A stretch of DNA of 64,000 nt from Citrobacter werkmanii NBRC 105721. Lineage in GTDB: Bacteria; Pseudomonadota; Gammaproteobacteria; Enterobacterales; Enterobacteriaceae. Position 1 is the stretch's first letter. Each line of letters begins with the position of its first letter. Below are positions 10,921 to 22,983 of this stretch, one piece after another. The DNA lies in assembly GCA_000759755.1 (NCBI GenBank), contig BBMW01000002.1:124001-188000 (forward strand), in the 5' to 3' direction. The translations under genes and the position numbers were made by a program. The notes below the pieces were generated by a model. The model was not told the origin of the DNA and searched no databases. It saw only the letters and a program-made list of their open reading frames with translations.

Positions 10921-10936
10921 GATAATGTAAATTATC
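10921..10936. repeat. AT-rich 16-bp inverted repeat upstream of the BaeR box
   Basis: GATAAT-GTAA-ATTATC is a perfect 6-bp inverted repeat with a 4-base centre, 5 bases beyond the BaeR box on the side away from acrD. It could be an operator for a second regulator or chance; I recognise no consensus. Confidence 0.4.
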
Positions 10937-10973
10937 ATGCCCGTTTACAGCATACCTTTTGTGCCAGCGCCGT

Positions 10974-10993
10974 CAGGCCTGGATCCAGGCCTG
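10974..10993. repeat. Perfect 20-bp palindrome between narQ and acrD
   Basis: CAGGCCTGGATCCAGGCCTG equals its own reverse complement. It lies just past the narQ stop (minus strand) and is flanked by AGCGC/GCGCT arms that extend the possible hairpin. There is no T run, so it may be a transcript-end stabiliser or a weak terminator. Confidence 0.6.
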
Positions 10994-11011
10994 CAAGCGC
11001 TTTGCGGTTCT

Positions 11012-12709
11012 TTACGTTAGCCCACTGTCGGAGTCAGCCGAACGAAAACTGATGCTTACCAGCGTACCCCCGCCGGAGGGCTGCGAGAAGGTCAGCGTGC
11101 CACTCAGCCTTTCCGCTCGCTCACGCATAATATTTAATCCATAGTGCCCGGTAGGCTCATGCGGTTCGCCAATGCCGATGCCGTTATCGCGGACATAAAC
11201 CGTATGATTGCCATCCGGCGCGGTGACGCAACTGACGGCAATTTCGGTTGCGTTAGCATGTTTAATCGCGTTCAGCACCGCTTCACGAACAATTTGCAAC
11301 AGATGCACCTGCATTTGCGCATCCAGCGCCAGCGTAGGCAACCGACAATCGAGTGTGAGTTTAGCTGTGGTCTGATTTTGCAGCGTTTCCAGCATTTCAT
11401 GCAGGGCGGAGGGTAAATCGGCCTGCTGTAAGGTCAGACGGAAGGTGGTCAGCAGCTCGCGCAATTGACGATAGGCATCATTCAGCGCCTGAGAGAAATC
11501 CGCCATAATGCTTTGCGCCGGAGCGTTATCCTCTGGAATCGAGCGCTTCAGCAGCGTGAGCTGAATGCGTAAATAAGAGAGCACCTGCGCCAGCGAGTCA
11601 TGCAGTTCGCGTGCAATGGTCGCGCGCTCTTCCATTAATAACAGCTGCTGAAAATGTTTTTGCGCCTGGTTGAAGTACAACCCGCGTCCCAGCATTGATG
11701 ATACGCTGTTGAGCAGCGGGGTCGAGGCATTGACGTTTGGACTTTGCCAGTGCAGTTCGCCGTAGACGGTTTCCTGCATCGTGACCGGCAGGATTTGCAT
11801 TGGCAGCTCGGGGCTTTTGGTCCCTTCGCTAATCCGCCAGTTATCGCCGACGGTAAGCTCCAGGAAATACGCGGCGTCATGTTCGCGGACAATCTGTAAA
11901 ATATGGCGGAAACAGTACACATCAATCTGGCTGGTGTTGAGCGCCTGAGAGCACTGATACAGCACCTCCAGGCGGCGATTAGCTTCGTGGAGATCGTGGG
12001 TTTTCTCTGCGACCGAGGCTTCCAGCGAGCGGTACAGCTTGTGTAACTCACTCGACATCTGGCTAAAGGTCTTGCCCAGCAGCCCCAGTTCGTTGGGTAA
12101 ACCGGTATCCAGCGGCGGGATATCAAACTGACCGTGCTCAATGTGCTGGCTGGCCATTACCAGCTTATTTAGCGGCCGCACCACCTGCTGGCGAATGCGC
12201 CGCAGGGTAAAGAAAACCAAAGTGAATATGCCGATCCCGCCAGCCAGCGAAATACCAAAAACCAGCATCACTTTGCGTTCGGCGTAATGTTGCAGCGCCA
12301 GTACGAAGAGATCGATTTGATCGACATAGTTGTTGATATTAGCCTGGTACCATTTTAAATCGCCATCGATCAGACGGGCGTTCATTTCCAGCCAGTTTGC
12401 ATGCAGTCGTCCATAGCGACTTTTCACCGCTTGCGGTACATACCACGCATTCAGATTTTGCAATGCCGACGAGTTTAGCGCCTGTTGGAAAAGTTGGCGG
12501 TGAGCGTTGAGTTGCGGGCTTTGGCTTTGCAGATCGTAACCCAGACGGTAGCTTTGCATGCGCAATGAGCCAGCAACGTTGATGGCTTCAGCATCCCGCA
12601 AGCTGCTGGTCAGCGTGAGCAGCGCAATACCCGTTGAGAGAATCGACAACAGCACGATGTAGAAAAAAGCCTTGGCCAGACTGGCCGAGACCGGACGCTT
12701 TACCGTCAC
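11012..12709 (-). CDS. narQ: NarQ, nitrate/nitrite sensor histidine kinase
   Basis: NarQ senses periplasmic nitrate/nitrite and phosphorylates NarL and NarP. From a GTG at 12709 the product is 565 residues, matching E. coli NarQ (566). An ATG six codons upstream is less likely, because AGGA lies 8 bases before the GTG and the family begins here. Order: first membrane helix (about 10-35), periplasmic ligand domain with the P-box-like segment SLRMQSYRLGY, second helix (about 145-170), HAMP, signalling helix, cysteine-bearing GAF-like region, then the HisKA_3 domain with His370 in ARELHDSLAQ, and a C-terminal ATPase (DNGIGIG, HYGLNIM). Confidence 0.95.
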   Translation of the reverse strand: MTVKRPVSASLAKAFFYIVLLSILSTGIALLTLTSSLRDAEAINVAGSLRMQSYRLGYDLQSQSPQLNAHRQLFQQALNSSALQNLNAWYVPQAVKSRYGRLHANWLEMNARLIDGDLKWYQANINNYVDQIDLFVLALQHYAERKVMLVFGISLAGGIGIFTLVFFTLRRIRQQVVRPLNKLVMASQHIEHGQFDIPPLDTGLPNELGLLGKTFSQMSSELHKLYRSLEASVAEKTHDLHEANRRLEVLYQCSQALNTSQIDVYCFRHILQIVREHDAAYFLELTVGDNWRISEGTKSPELPMQILPVTMQETVYGELHWQSPNVNASTPLLNSVSSMLGRGLYFNQAQKHFQQLLLMEERATIARELHDSLAQVLSYLRIQLTLLKRSIPEDNAPAQSIMADFSQALNDAYRQLRELLTTFRLTLQQADLPSALHEMLETLQNQTTAKLTLDCRLPTLALDAQMQVHLLQIVREAVLNAIKHANATEIAVSCVTAPDGNHTVYVRDNGIGIGEPHEPTGHYGLNIMRERAERLSGTLTFSQPSGGGTLVSISFRSADSDSGLT

Positions 12710-12768
12710 TTGTGCATCCTCACACACTACACGTCGCGCCTTGATTCAGCCCGAACGATGCGGTGTAG

Positions 12769-12782
12769 TTGATAAATGTTAA
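12769..12782. promoter_or_regulatory. Possible degraded FNR site between narQ and aegA
   Basis: TTGATAAATGTTAA fits the FNR consensus TTGATNNNNATCAA in the left half and three of five bases in the right. aegA in E. coli is known as an FNR-activated anaerobic gene. The site is 190 bases from the aegA start, so the assignment is weak. Confidence 0.25.
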
Positions 12783-12936
12783 TAAAACGCCATGAAACTG
12801 GATGGTAACTGAAACACAATTTCATATGCGATGAAATAAATTGATCTGCCACAGGTTCTGGATAAATAGTTGTGCTTCCTGGGCAAATGAACATTGCCGC
12901 TTCCTTCCGTGTCGGTTAATAACAACAGTCATATAA

Positions 12937-14952
<2,016 letters not shown>

Positions 14953-15019
14953 CCGAAGGTCAAGACAAACCCGGTTTCACGGCGTAGTATTATTTTTCAC
15001 TTCTCGCCGTGGAGCCGGT

Positions 15020-15595
15020 ATGTCGCAAAAAATTACCCTCATCAAAGATAAAGTCCTTTCTGATAACTACTTCATCCTGCGCAATATCACCTATGACCTG
15101 ACCCGAAGTAATGGGGAGGTGATTCGTCACAAACGCGAGGTTTACGATCGCGGCAACGGTGCGACTATTCTGTTGTATAACGCTGAGAAAAAAACCGTGG
15201 TGCTCATCCGTCAGTTCCGCGTCGCGACCTGGGTCAACGGTAACGAAGACGGCCAACTGATTGAAACCTGCGCCGGGCTACTGGATAACGACGAACCGGA
15301 AGCGTGTATTCGTAAAGAGGCGATTGAAGAGACCGGCTATGAAGTGGGTGAAGTGCGTAAACTGTTCGAACTCTACATGTCTCCGGGCGGCGTAACGGAG
15401 CTGATCCATTTCTTTATCGCGCAATACAGCGACAGTCAACGGGCAAACGCAGGCGGCGGTGTTGAAGATGAAGATATTGAGGTTCTGGAGCTACCGTTCA
15501 CGCAGGCACTGGAAATGATTAAAACGGGTGAGATCCGTGACGGCAAAACGGTGCTGTTGTTGAATTACCTGCAGTCGTCGCACCTGATGGATTAA
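15020..15595 (+). CDS. nudK: NudK, GDP-mannose pyrophosphatase (Nudix hydrolase)
   Basis: A 191-residue Nudix enzyme that cleaves GDP-mannose to GMP and mannose-1-phosphate. The Nudix box starts at [10 protein letters not shown] and continues [13 protein letters not shown], with the Glu pair that binds Mg2+ present. The N-terminal strand-swapped region and the [13 protein letters not shown] segment match E. coli NudK. GGAG lies 7 bases before the ATG. It stands alone, 67 bases after aegA. Confidence 0.95.
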   Translation: MSQKITLIKDKVLSDNYFILRNITYDLTRSNGEVIRHKREVYDRGNGATILLYNAEKKTVVLIRQFRVATWVNGNEDGQLIETCAGLLDNDEPEACIRKEAIEETGYEVGEVRKLFELYMSPGGVTELIHFFIAQYSDSQRANAGGGVEDEDIEVLELPFTQALEMIKTGEIRDGKTVLLLNYLQSSHLMD

Positions 15596-15718
15596 CCTTC
15601 AGTATTAATATTTCTTTACAAATAGACGGCCAATCCGACGATTCTTATTGAGCCACATCAGTCGCGCAAGGAAGATACCGCTTAGGCTGTGTGTTTTGAT
15701 TTCGGGGTTGTACCGTCC

Positions 15719-16762
15719 ATGCGCTATCGCGTCATTTTCTTTTTCCTGCTCGGGCTGCTACCCGTTCGTTTGCTGTGGGCCGCGCCCGCGCAGCAGGCTT
15801 TTTCTGATTGGCAGGTGACGTGTAACAACCAGAATTTTTGCGTGGCGCGCAATACCGGAGAACATCACGGCCTGGTCATGACCCTCAGCCGCAGCGCCGG
15901 GGCGCACACCGATGCCGTGTTGCGTATTGAACTGGGAGGGCTGGAGCCTTCCCATGTTAAAGAGAGCGAAATTGCGTCGCGTCTGTTGCTGGATGGCGAC
16001 TCGCTTGCGCTTAGCGGTGAGCACTGGCGTATTACGCCCTGGCAACTGATGACCGATGATCCGGCAACTATTAGCGCATTTTTACAAACTGTACAGGACG
16101 CGAAGGCAATAACCCTGCAAAAAGGCGCGCAAAATCTTTCACTGATCGGATTAAAAGCAGCATTGCTGTTTATCGATGCCCAGCAAAAACGCGTGGGGAG
16201 CGAAACCGCCTGGATCGAAAAAGGTGATGAGCCGCCGCTCAGCGTACCGCCAGCCCCGGCCCTGAAAGGTGTGGCTGTCATTAACCCAACGCCAACGCCC
16301 TTAACACAACAAGAGCGCAGCGAGCTGCTGGATTATGGTAACTGGCGCATCAATGGTATTCGCTGCTCGATCGATCCACTGCGTCGCGAGATGCGCGTCA
16401 CGGCCCTGACGGATGATAAAGCGCTACTGATGATCGGCTGTGAAGCCGGGGCGTATAACACTATCGATCTGGCGTGGATTGTTTCGCGCGCAAAACCGTT
16501 AACTTCCAGTGCCGTACGTTTGAGTCTGCCATTTAAAACGGATGCCGAAAGTCGGGATATGGAGCTGACCAACGCCACATTTGACGAGAAGTCGCGAGAA
16601 CTGGTTACCCTCGCCAAAGGACGAGGGATGGCAGATTGCGGTATCCAGACGCGCTGGCGCTATGATGGACAGCGGTTTCGCCTGGCGCGTTATGCCCAGG
16701 AACCAAGTTGCGATAACTGGCATGGGCCAGATGCCTGGCCCACATTGTGGATCACGCGTTAA
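15719..16762 (+). CDS. ypfG: YpfG, secreted DUF1176 protein
   Basis: A 347-residue protein with a signal peptide ([21 protein letters not shown], cleavage expected before APAQQAF) and a conserved DUF1176 body. The visible core has a [15 protein letters not shown] segment near the N-terminus and paired Cys residues, fitting a periplasmic location. The ATG at 15719 matches the E. coli YpfG length; an upstream ATG at 15689 would place residues in front of the signal peptide. Its stop overlaps the convergent tktB end by 11 bases. Function unknown. Confidence 0.9.
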   Translation: MRYRVIFFFLLGLLPVRLLWAAPAQQAFSDWQVTCNNQNFCVARNTGEHHGLVMTLSRSAGAHTDAVLRIELGGLEPSHVKESEIASRLLLDGDSLALSGEHWRITPWQLMTDDPATISAFLQTVQDAKAITLQKGAQNLSLIGLKAALLFIDAQQKRVGSETAWIEKGDEPPLSVPPAPALKGVAVINPTPTPLTQQERSELLDYGNWRINGIRCSIDPLRREMRVTALTDDKALLMIGCEAGAYNTIDLAWIVSRAKPLTSSAVRLSLPFKTDAESRDMELTNATFDEKSRELVTLAKGRGMADCGIQTRWRYDGQRFRLARYAQEPSCDNWHGPDAWPTLWITR

Positions 16763-18746
16763 GCACTTTATGCGCTTTGGCCACGATGTTATCCACCGTA
16801 AAGCCGAAGAACGGGAACAACTTATCTGCCGGAGCCGATTCTCCATAACCGGTCATGCCGACAATTGCCCCTTTTAGACCGACATATTTGTACCAGTAAT
16901 CGGCAATGCCTGCTTCCACCGCCACGCGCGCGCTGACGTTTATCGGTAAGACAGATTCCCGGTACGCCTCATCCTGAGCGTCAAAAATATCGGTTGAGGG
17001 CAGAGAAACCACGCGCACGTTACGGCCTTCACCGGTCAGTTTTTCCGCTGCCAGCAGCGTGATTTCCATTTCTGAACCGGTAGCAATCAAAATAATATCC
17101 GGTTTACCGCCGTTGTCCTTCAGCACATATCCCCCGCGGGCAATCTGCTGCACCTGTTCAGGCGTACGCTCAACCTGCGCCAGATTTTGTCTGGAGAGGA
17201 TTAGCGCCGTTGGCCCGTCATGGCGTTCGACCGCCAGCTTCCAGCCTACTGCCGCCTCAACCTGATCGCACGGTCGCCAGGTGCTGAAATTAGGTGTCAG
17301 ACGCAGGCTGGCGAGCTGTTCAACGGCCTGGTGCGTAGGACCATCCTCCCCCAGACCAATCGAGTCGTGGGTATAAACCATGATTTGTCTGGCCTTCATC
17401 AGCGCCGCCATGCGCGCGGCATTACGGGCATATTCGACAAACATCAGGAACGTGGCGGTGTAAGGCACAAAGCCACCGTGATGGGCGATACCGTTAGCAA
17501 TCGCGGTCATGCCAAACTCCCGCACGCCATAGTGGATGTAATTTCCGGCTGGATCCTCTTTAAGCGACGTAGATCCTTTCCAAATGGTCAGGTTGCTCGG
17601 CGCCAGATCCGCCGAGCCGCCAAGCAGCTCAGGCAGAATCGGCCCGTAGGCGTTCAGGGTATTTTGCGAGGCCTTACGGGTGGCGATTTTGGCCGGATTT
17701 GCCTGTAAGTCGGTAATGTACTTCTGGGTTGTTTCTTCCCACTGTTCCGGCAGCCCGCCGCTCATTCGACGGGTAAATTCAGCCGCCAGCTCCGGGTGTG
17801 CTTGTTGATACGCCGCGAATTTCTCATTCCAGGCCTGTTGCGCTTTTTCGCCTTTTTCCCGTGCATCCCACGCCCGGTAAATCTCTTTGGGGATCTCAAA
17901 AGCAGGATGGTGCCACCCCAGCTTCTGTCGGGTTAGCGCCACTTCTTCTTCACCCAGCGCGGCGCCGTGCGCTTCTTCTTTCCCGGCTTTATTCGGTGAG
18001 CCAAAACCAATCACCGTGCGGCAGATAATCAGCGATGGCTTATCGGTAACAGCCTGCGCTTCCTGAATCGCTTTTTTCACCGCCTCAGGATCATGACCAT
18101 CAATCTCATGCACCACATGCCAGTGATAGGCCTCAAAGCGTTTTGCGGTATCGTCGGTAAACCAGCCGTCGGTTTCGCCATCAATCGAGATGCCGTTGTG
18201 ATCGTAGAAGCCGATCAGTTTGCCCAGTCCCAGGGTTCCCGCCAGGGAACAAACCTCGTGGGAAATCCCCTCCATCAGGCAGCCGTCGCCCATAAACACC
18301 CAGGTATAGTGGTTAACAATCTCATGATCCGGCTGGTTAAATTGCGCAGCCAGCGTGCGTTCGGCAATCGCCAGGCCAACCGCGTTGGCTAAACCCTGAC
18401 CCAGCGGGCCGGTGGTGGTTTCCACGCCCGGCGTGTAGCCGATTTCCGGATGCCCTGGCGTCTTCGAATGCAGTTGGCGGAAGTTCTTCAACTCCTCTAA
18501 CGGCAAATCGTAGCCGGAAAGATGCAGCAGACTGTAAAGCAGCATTGAAGCGTGACCATTGGACAGAATAAACCGGTCACGATCGTACCAGGTGGGATCG
18601 GTCGGGTTATGGCGGAGGAAATCATTCCACAGTACTTCGGCGATATCGGCCATACCCATTGGTGCGCCGGGGTGGCCTGAGTTAGCTTTTTGTACGGCAT
18701 CCATACTTAGCGCACGAATGGCATTGGCAAGCTCTTTACGGGTCAT
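16752..18746 (-). CDS. tktB: Transketolase 2
   Basis: Transfers two-carbon ketol units in the pentose phosphate pathway using thiamine diphosphate and a divalent metal. The 664-residue chain has the N-terminal ThDP/metal motif [18 protein letters not shown] near residue 155, the family opening [13 protein letters not shown] near residue 23, and the C-terminal pyrimidine/transketolase domains. Wording of the N-terminus ([18 protein letters not shown]) and its place next to maeB identify TktB rather than TktA. It is about 3 residues shorter than E. coli TktB at the C-terminus. AAGGAG lies ahead of the ATG. In E. coli tktB is RpoS-dependent. Confidence 0.95.
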   Translation of the reverse strand: MTRKELANAIRALSMDAVQKANSGHPGAPMGMADIAEVLWNDFLRHNPTDPTWYDRDRFILSNGHASMLLYSLLHLSGYDLPLEELKNFRQLHSKTPGHPEIGYTPGVETTTGPLGQGLANAVGLAIAERTLAAQFNQPDHEIVNHYTWVFMGDGCLMEGISHEVCSLAGTLGLGKLIGFYDHNGISIDGETDGWFTDDTAKRFEAYHWHVVHEIDGHDPEAVKKAIQEAQAVTDKPSLIICRTVIGFGSPNKAGKEEAHGAALGEEEVALTRQKLGWHHPAFEIPKEIYRAWDAREKGEKAQQAWNEKFAAYQQAHPELAAEFTRRMSGGLPEQWEETTQKYITDLQANPAKIATRKASQNTLNAYGPILPELLGGSADLAPSNLTIWKGSTSLKEDPAGNYIHYGVREFGMTAIANGIAHHGGFVPYTATFLMFVEYARNAARMAALMKARQIMVYTHDSIGLGEDGPTHQAVEQLASLRLTPNFSTWRPCDQVEAAVGWKLAVERHDGPTALILSRQNLAQVERTPEQVQQIARGGYVLKDNGGKPDIILIATGSEMEITLLAAEKLTGEGRNVRVVSLPSTDIFDAQDEAYRESVLPINVSARVAVEAGIADYWYKYVGLKGAIVGMTGYGESAPADKLFPFFGFTVDNIVAKAHKVLNA

Positions 18747-19025
18747 AGGAAATACTCCTTGAAAAGTAAAGCGTTAGATGCGTGTGTTAATTCACACTTT
18801 TGGGAAAATTGCGGGCTGCACACGCAAAAAGCATAGCAGACAAGCATGGCATTGCTGGATTAAGCAGGTAACATGGCTGTTATAAGTTGATAACAAATTC
18901 TTTCTTTGAATGGCGAGAGTTTGGGGACCTTCAAAGTTTGGGCCGCTGACTGAGGTGATAATGTGCGGCTCGTAGCATGGTTACCCGCGCCACTTTTTTG
19001 ATCGACACGTGAAAGGAACAACAAG

Positions 19026-21305
19026 ATGGATGACCAGTTAAAACAAAGCGCCCTCGATTTCCACGAATTTCCAGTACCAGGTAAAATTCAGGTTTCTCCG
19101 ACCAAGCCTCTTGCAACACAGCGCGATCTTGCTCTGGCCTACTCGCCAGGCGTTGCAGCGCCGTGTCTGGAAATTGAAAAGGACCCGCTGGCGGCCTATA
19201 AATACACCGCGCGCGGCAACCTGGTTGCGGTTATCTCCAACGGTACCGCGGTGCTGGGCCTGGGCAATATCGGCGCACTGGCTGGCAAACCGGTGATGGA
19301 AGGTAAAGGCGTTCTGTTTAAGAAATTCGCCGGGATTGACGTGTTCGATATCGAAGTGGATGAGCTCGATCCGGATAAATTTATCAATGTCGTGGCGGCT
19401 CTGGAGCCAACATTTGGCGGCATCAACCTCGAAGATATCAAAGCGCCGGAGTGCTTCTACATTGAGCAAAAACTGCGCGAGCGCATGAATATTCCGGTAT
19501 TCCATGATGATCAGCACGGCACGGCGATCATCAGCACCGCCGCAATTCTGAACGGTCTGCGGGTGGTGGAGAAGAACATCTCTGACGTACGCATGGTGGT
19601 GTCCGGCGCAGGTGCGGCGGCGATTGCCTGTATGAACCTGCTGGTGGCGCTGGGGATGCAGAAACACAATATTGTGGTCTGCGACTCCAAAGGCGTGATT
19701 TACAAAGACCGCGAACCGAACATGGCGGAGACCAAAGCGGCTTACGCGGTAGTGGATGATGGTAAACGTACGCTGGATGATGTGATTGACGGCGCAGACA
19801 TTTTCCTCGGCTGTTCTGGCCCGAAAGTGCTGACCCAGGAAATGGTCAAGAAGATGGCGCGAGCGCCAATGATCCTGGCACTCGCCAACCCGGAACCGGA
19901 AATCCTGCCGCCGCTGGCAAAAGAGGTGCGTTCCGACGCCATCATTTGTACCGGTCGCTCCGACTACCCGAACCAGGTTAACAACGTCCTGTGCTTCCCG
20001 TTCATCTTCCGCGGCGCGCTGGATGTCGGCGCTACCGCCATCAACGAAGAGATGAAACTGGCTGCAGTACACGCGATTGCTGAGCTGGCGCACGCCGAGC
20101 AGAGCGAGGTGGTGGCCTCTGCCTATGGCGACCAGGATCTGAGCTTTGGCCCGGAATACATCATTCCGAAACCGTTCGACCCACGTCTGATCGTCAAAAT
20201 CGCCCCAGCGGTAGCAAAAGCGGCGATGGACTCCGGTGTGGCGACGCGTCCGATTGCTGACTTTGACGCTTATATCGATAAGCTGACCGAATTTGTCTAC
20301 AAAACCAACCTGTTCATGAAGCCGATTTTCTCCCAGGCACGTAAAGCGCCGAAGCGCGTGGTGCTGACGGAAGGGGAAGAGGCGCGTGTGCTGCATGCGA
20401 CTCAGGAGCTGATCACCTTAGGTCTGGCGAAGCCGATCCTGATTGGTCGTCCGAGCGTGATCGAAATGCGTATCCAGAAACTGGGGCTGCAGATCAAAGC
20501 CGGTGTCGATTTTGAAATCGTTAACAATGAGTCCGATCCGCGCTTTAAAGAGTACTGGAGCGAGTACTACCAGATCATGAAGCGCCGTGGTATTACCCAG
20601 GAGCAGGCGCAGCGTGCGGTGATTGCTAACACCACGGTGATCGGTGCGATCATGGTGCAGCGCGGTGAAGCGGATGCGATGATCTGCGGTACGATTGGCG
20701 ACTATCATGAGCACTTCAGCGTAGTTAAAGAGGTGTTTGGTTACCGCGAAGGCGTGCATACGGCCGGAGCGATGAACGCTTTGCTGCTGCCAAGCGGTAA
20801 CACCTTTATCGCCGACACCTACGTCAACGATGACCCTACGCCGGAGCAACTGGCTGAAATCGCCGTGATGGCGGCAGAAACCGTACGTCGCTTTGGTATT
20901 GAACCGAAGGTGGCATTACTGTCGCATTCCAACTTTGGCTCATCAAACTGTCCGTCGGCCAGCAAAATGCGTGAAGCGCTGGCGCTGATTAAGGCGCGTG
21001 CGCCAGAATTGATGATTGACGGTGAAATGCACGGTGATGCCGCGCTGGTGGAAAGTATCCGTAATGACCGTATGCCGGACAGCCCGTTGAAAGGCTCAGC
21101 GAATATTCTGGTGATGCCGAATATGGAGGCTGCTCGTATTAGTTACAACTTACTACGTGTTTCCAGCTCCGAAGGCGTAACGGTCGGCCCAGTGCTGATG
21201 GGGGTAGCGAAACCGGTTCACGTATTAACGCAGATCGCCTCTGTTCGTCGTATCGTTAATATGGTGGCGCTGGCCGTTGTAGAAGCTCAAACACAGCCGC
21301 TGTAA
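19026..21305 (+). CDS. maeB: NADP-dependent malic enzyme with phosphotransacetylase-like domain
   Basis: MaeB decarboxylates malate to pyruvate, producing NADPH. The 759 residues match E. coli. The N-terminal malic enzyme part (about 1-420) shows YSPGVAAPC, the catalytic/metal region FHDDQHGTA, and an NADP-binding [10 protein letters not shown] motif. The C-terminal part (about 430-759) resembles phosphate acetyltransferase and is taken to be regulatory, as acetyl-CoA inhibits the enzyme. GGAACAACAAG precedes the ATG. It is divergent from tktB and closed by a strong terminator before the eut operon. Confidence 0.97.
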   Translation: MDDQLKQSALDFHEFPVPGKIQVSPTKPLATQRDLALAYSPGVAAPCLEIEKDPLAAYKYTARGNLVAVISNGTAVLGLGNIGALAGKPVMEGKGVLFKKFAGIDVFDIEVDELDPDKFINVVAALEPTFGGINLEDIKAPECFYIEQKLRERMNIPVFHDDQHGTAIISTAAILNGLRVVEKNISDVRMVVSGAGAAAIACMNLLVALGMQKHNIVVCDSKGVIYKDREPNMAETKAAYAVVDDGKRTLDDVIDGADIFLGCSGPKVLTQEMVKKMARAPMILALANPEPEILPPLAKEVRSDAIICTGRSDYPNQVNNVLCFPFIFRGALDVGATAINEEMKLAAVHAIAELAHAEQSEVVASAYGDQDLSFGPEYIIPKPFDPRLIVKIAPAVAKAAMDSGVATRPIADFDAYIDKLTEFVYKTNLFMKPIFSQARKAPKRVVLTEGEEARVLHATQELITLGLAKPILIGRPSVIEMRIQKLGLQIKAGVDFEIVNNESDPRFKEYWSEYYQIMKRRGITQEQAQRAVIANTTVIGAIMVQRGEADAMICGTIGDYHEHFSVVKEVFGYREGVHTAGAMNALLLPSGNTFIADTYVNDDPTPEQLAEIAVMAAETVRRFGIEPKVALLSHSNFGSSNCPSASKMREALALIKARAPELMIDGEMHGDAALVESIRNDRMPDSPLKGSANILVMPNMEAARISYNLLRVSSSEGVTVGPVLMGVAKPVHVLTQIASVRRIVNMVALAVVEAQTQPL

Positions 21306-21324
21306 TTTCACTTTAATTATTTCT

Positions 21325-21357
21325 GGCGCGGGTACCTCCCGCGCCTTTTTATTTTCC
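21325..21357 (+). terminator. Rho-independent terminator after maeB
   Basis: A perfect 8-bp GC stem (GGCGCGGG at 21325-21332 with CCCGCGCC at 21338-21345) is followed by a T-rich tract. It insulates the eut operon from maeB. Confidence 0.92.
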
Positions 21358-21364
21358 TTTTCTT

Positions 21365-21380
21365 AGTGATCCACTTCACC
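21365..21380 (+). promoter_or_regulatory. Candidate CRP site of the eut operon promoter
   Basis: AGTGA-N6-TCACC matches each CRP half-site (TGTGA / TCACA) at four of five positions and is a near inverted repeat. It lies 85-100 bases before eutS. The main eut promoter of Salmonella is known to respond to cAMP-CRP and to EutR with ethanolamine plus B12. A separate EutR site could not be picked out by eye. Confidence 0.5.
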
Positions 21381-21464
21381 TTTTAAACCTGGTTGCCGAA
21401 TTTTGTTATTTACTCTGACAAAAAATTGCCACGATGAGGGCAGTTTTAGCGGAGGCGGTGAGCA

Positions 21465-21800
21465 ATGGAAAAAGAACGCATCATTCAGGAATTTGTGCCG
21501 GGGAAACAGGTCACGCTGGCGCATCTCATTGCGCACCCTGGCGAAGAACTGGCGAAAAAGATCGGCGTTCCCGAAGCGGGCGCCATCGGCATTATGACGC
21601 TGACGCCAGGAGAAACCGCGATGATAGCCGGTGATTTAGCCATGAAAGCGGCGGATGTACATATCGGCTTTCTCGATAGATTCAGCGGGGCGCTGGTGAT
21701 TTATGGCTCGGTAGGCGCGGTAGAAGAAGCGCTATTACAGACGGTGAGCGGTCTGGGTCGGTTATTAAATTTCACGTTGTGCAACCTGACAAAAAGTTAA
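21465..21800 (+). CDS. eutS: EutS, microcompartment shell protein
   Basis: First gene of the operon. The 111-residue protein has one circularly permuted BMC domain (from about residue 20 to 105) and forms bent hexamers in the shell of the ethanolamine-utilisation microcompartment. GAAGAG-like and GGAGG sequences precede the ATG. eutP starts 12 bases after its stop. Confidence 0.96.
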   Translation: MEKERIIQEFVPGKQVTLAHLIAHPGEELAKKIGVPEAGAIGIMTLTPGETAMIAGDLAMKAADVHIGFLDRFSGALVIYGSVGAVEEALLQTVSGLGRLLNFTLCNLTKS

Positions 21801-21812
21801 TCAGAGGCGGCG

Positions 21813-22292
21813 ATGAAACGTATTGCGTTTGTCGGTACGGTGGGCGCGGGGAAAACAACGCTCTTTAATGCGCTACAGGGGAATTATTCCCTCGCCAGAA
21901 AAACACAGGCCGTTGAGTTTAATGAAAATGGCGATATCGACACGCCTGGGGAATATTTTAGCCATCCGCGTTGGTACCACGCCTTAATTACCACGCTGCA
22001 GGATGTCGATACGTTGATTTATATACACGCGGCAAATGATAAAGAAAGTCGCTTACCTGCCGGGCTGTTGGATATCGGCGCCAGTAAACGACAAATCGCC
22101 GTTATCAGCAAAACGGACATGCCGGATGCCGACGTCGCCGCAACGCGACAACTACTTCGCGGGATGGGGTTTCATGAGCCGATTTTCGAGCTCAATAGCC
22201 ATGACCCGCGCAGCGTGCAGCACCTGGTGGATTATCTGACTGAGCTCAGCCAAAAGGAGGAAAGGGCAGGTGAAAAAACTCATCACAGCTAA
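21813..22292 (+). CDS. eutP: EutP, P-loop NTPase-like acetate kinase of ethanolamine metabolism
   Basis: The 159-residue protein has a Ras-like P-loop (GTVGAGKTTL at residues 8-17), a DTPGEY switch segment and an ISKTD base-recognition motif. EutP and EutQ have been reported to act as acetate kinases in Salmonella, joining acetyl-phosphate from EutD to ATP. Its last 23 bases overlap the start of eutQ, so translation is probably coupled. Confidence 0.94.
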   Translation: MKRIAFVGTVGAGKTTLFNALQGNYSLARKTQAVEFNENGDIDTPGEYFSHPRWYHALITTLQDVDTLIYIHAANDKESRLPAGLLDIGASKRQIAVISKTDMPDADVAATRQLLRGMGFHEPIFELNSHDPRSVQHLVDYLTELSQKEERAGEKTHHS

Positions 22293-22974
22293 CGATATTC
22301 GTGCGGCCCACGCACGCGGCGAACAGGAAATGTCGGTTGTTCTGCGCGCCAGCATCATCACCCCGGAGGCACGCGAAGTGGCGGAGCTGCTGGGCGTCAC
22401 TATCCGTGAATGCGACGAATCCGCGCCAACTGCCGCCGCTGTTGCACCGGCTGCGGTGGATGATGGCAAAACGGAGAGCCAGCGCATTCGTGAAACCATC
22501 ATTGCGCAATTGCCCGAAGGACAATTTACCGAAAGCCTGGTCGCGCAGCTGATGGACAAAGTCATGAAGGAGAAACAGTCGCTGGAGCAGGGCGGAATGC
22601 AGCCGAGCTTTAAATCGGTCACCGGCAAAGGCGGCGTCAAAGTCATCGACGGTAGCAGCGTGAAGTTTGGGCGTTTTGACGGCGCACAACCACACTGCGT
22701 TGGCTTAACCGATCTGGTGACCGACCAGGACGGTAGCAGCATGGCCGCCGGGTTCATGCAGTGGGATAACGCCTTTTTCCCATGGACGCTGAACTACGAC
22801 GAAATCGACATGATTCTGGAAGGCGAGCTGCACGTTCGCCACGAAGGCGAAACCATGATTGCTAAAGCCGGGGACGTCATGTTTATCCCGAAAGGCTCCA
22901 GCATTGAATTTGGTACGCCATCGACGGTGAAGTTTCTGTATGTGGCCTGGCCTGCGAACTGGCAGTCCTGCTAA
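22270..22974 (+). CDS. eutQ: EutQ, cupin-fold protein / acetate kinase
   Basis: Starts with GTG at 22270 inside eutP, with AAAGGAGGAAAGG just upstream as ribosome binding site. The 234-residue protein has a variable Ala-rich linker (about 50-62) and a C-terminal cupin domain with conserved metal-site surroundings (NYDEIDMILEGELHVRHEGE). Reported roles are acetate kinase activity and support of microcompartment assembly. eutT begins 9 bases downstream. Confidence 0.94.
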   Translation: MKKLITANDIRAAHARGEQEMSVVLRASIITPEAREVAELLGVTIRECDESAPTAAAVAPAAVDDGKTESQRIRETIIAQLPEGQFTESLVAQLMDKVMKEKQSLEQGGMQPSFKSVTGKGGVKVIDGSSVKFGRFDGAQPHCVGLTDLVTDQDGSSMAAGFMQWDNAFFPWTLNYDEIDMILEGELHVRHEGETMIAKAGDVMFIPKGSSIEFGTPSTVKFLYVAWPANWQSC

Positions 22975-22983
22975 GGCGGATGT

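Noticed and set aside
19038-20396. 452-codon open frame antisense to maeB
   Set aside because: It mirrors the codon pattern of maeB, which is conserved over its entire length, and has no ribosome binding site or recognisable protein.
21358-21464. Cobalamin riboswitch before the eut operon
   Set aside because: The 107-base leader is too short and lacks a B12-box-like sequence; this operon type uses EutR instead.
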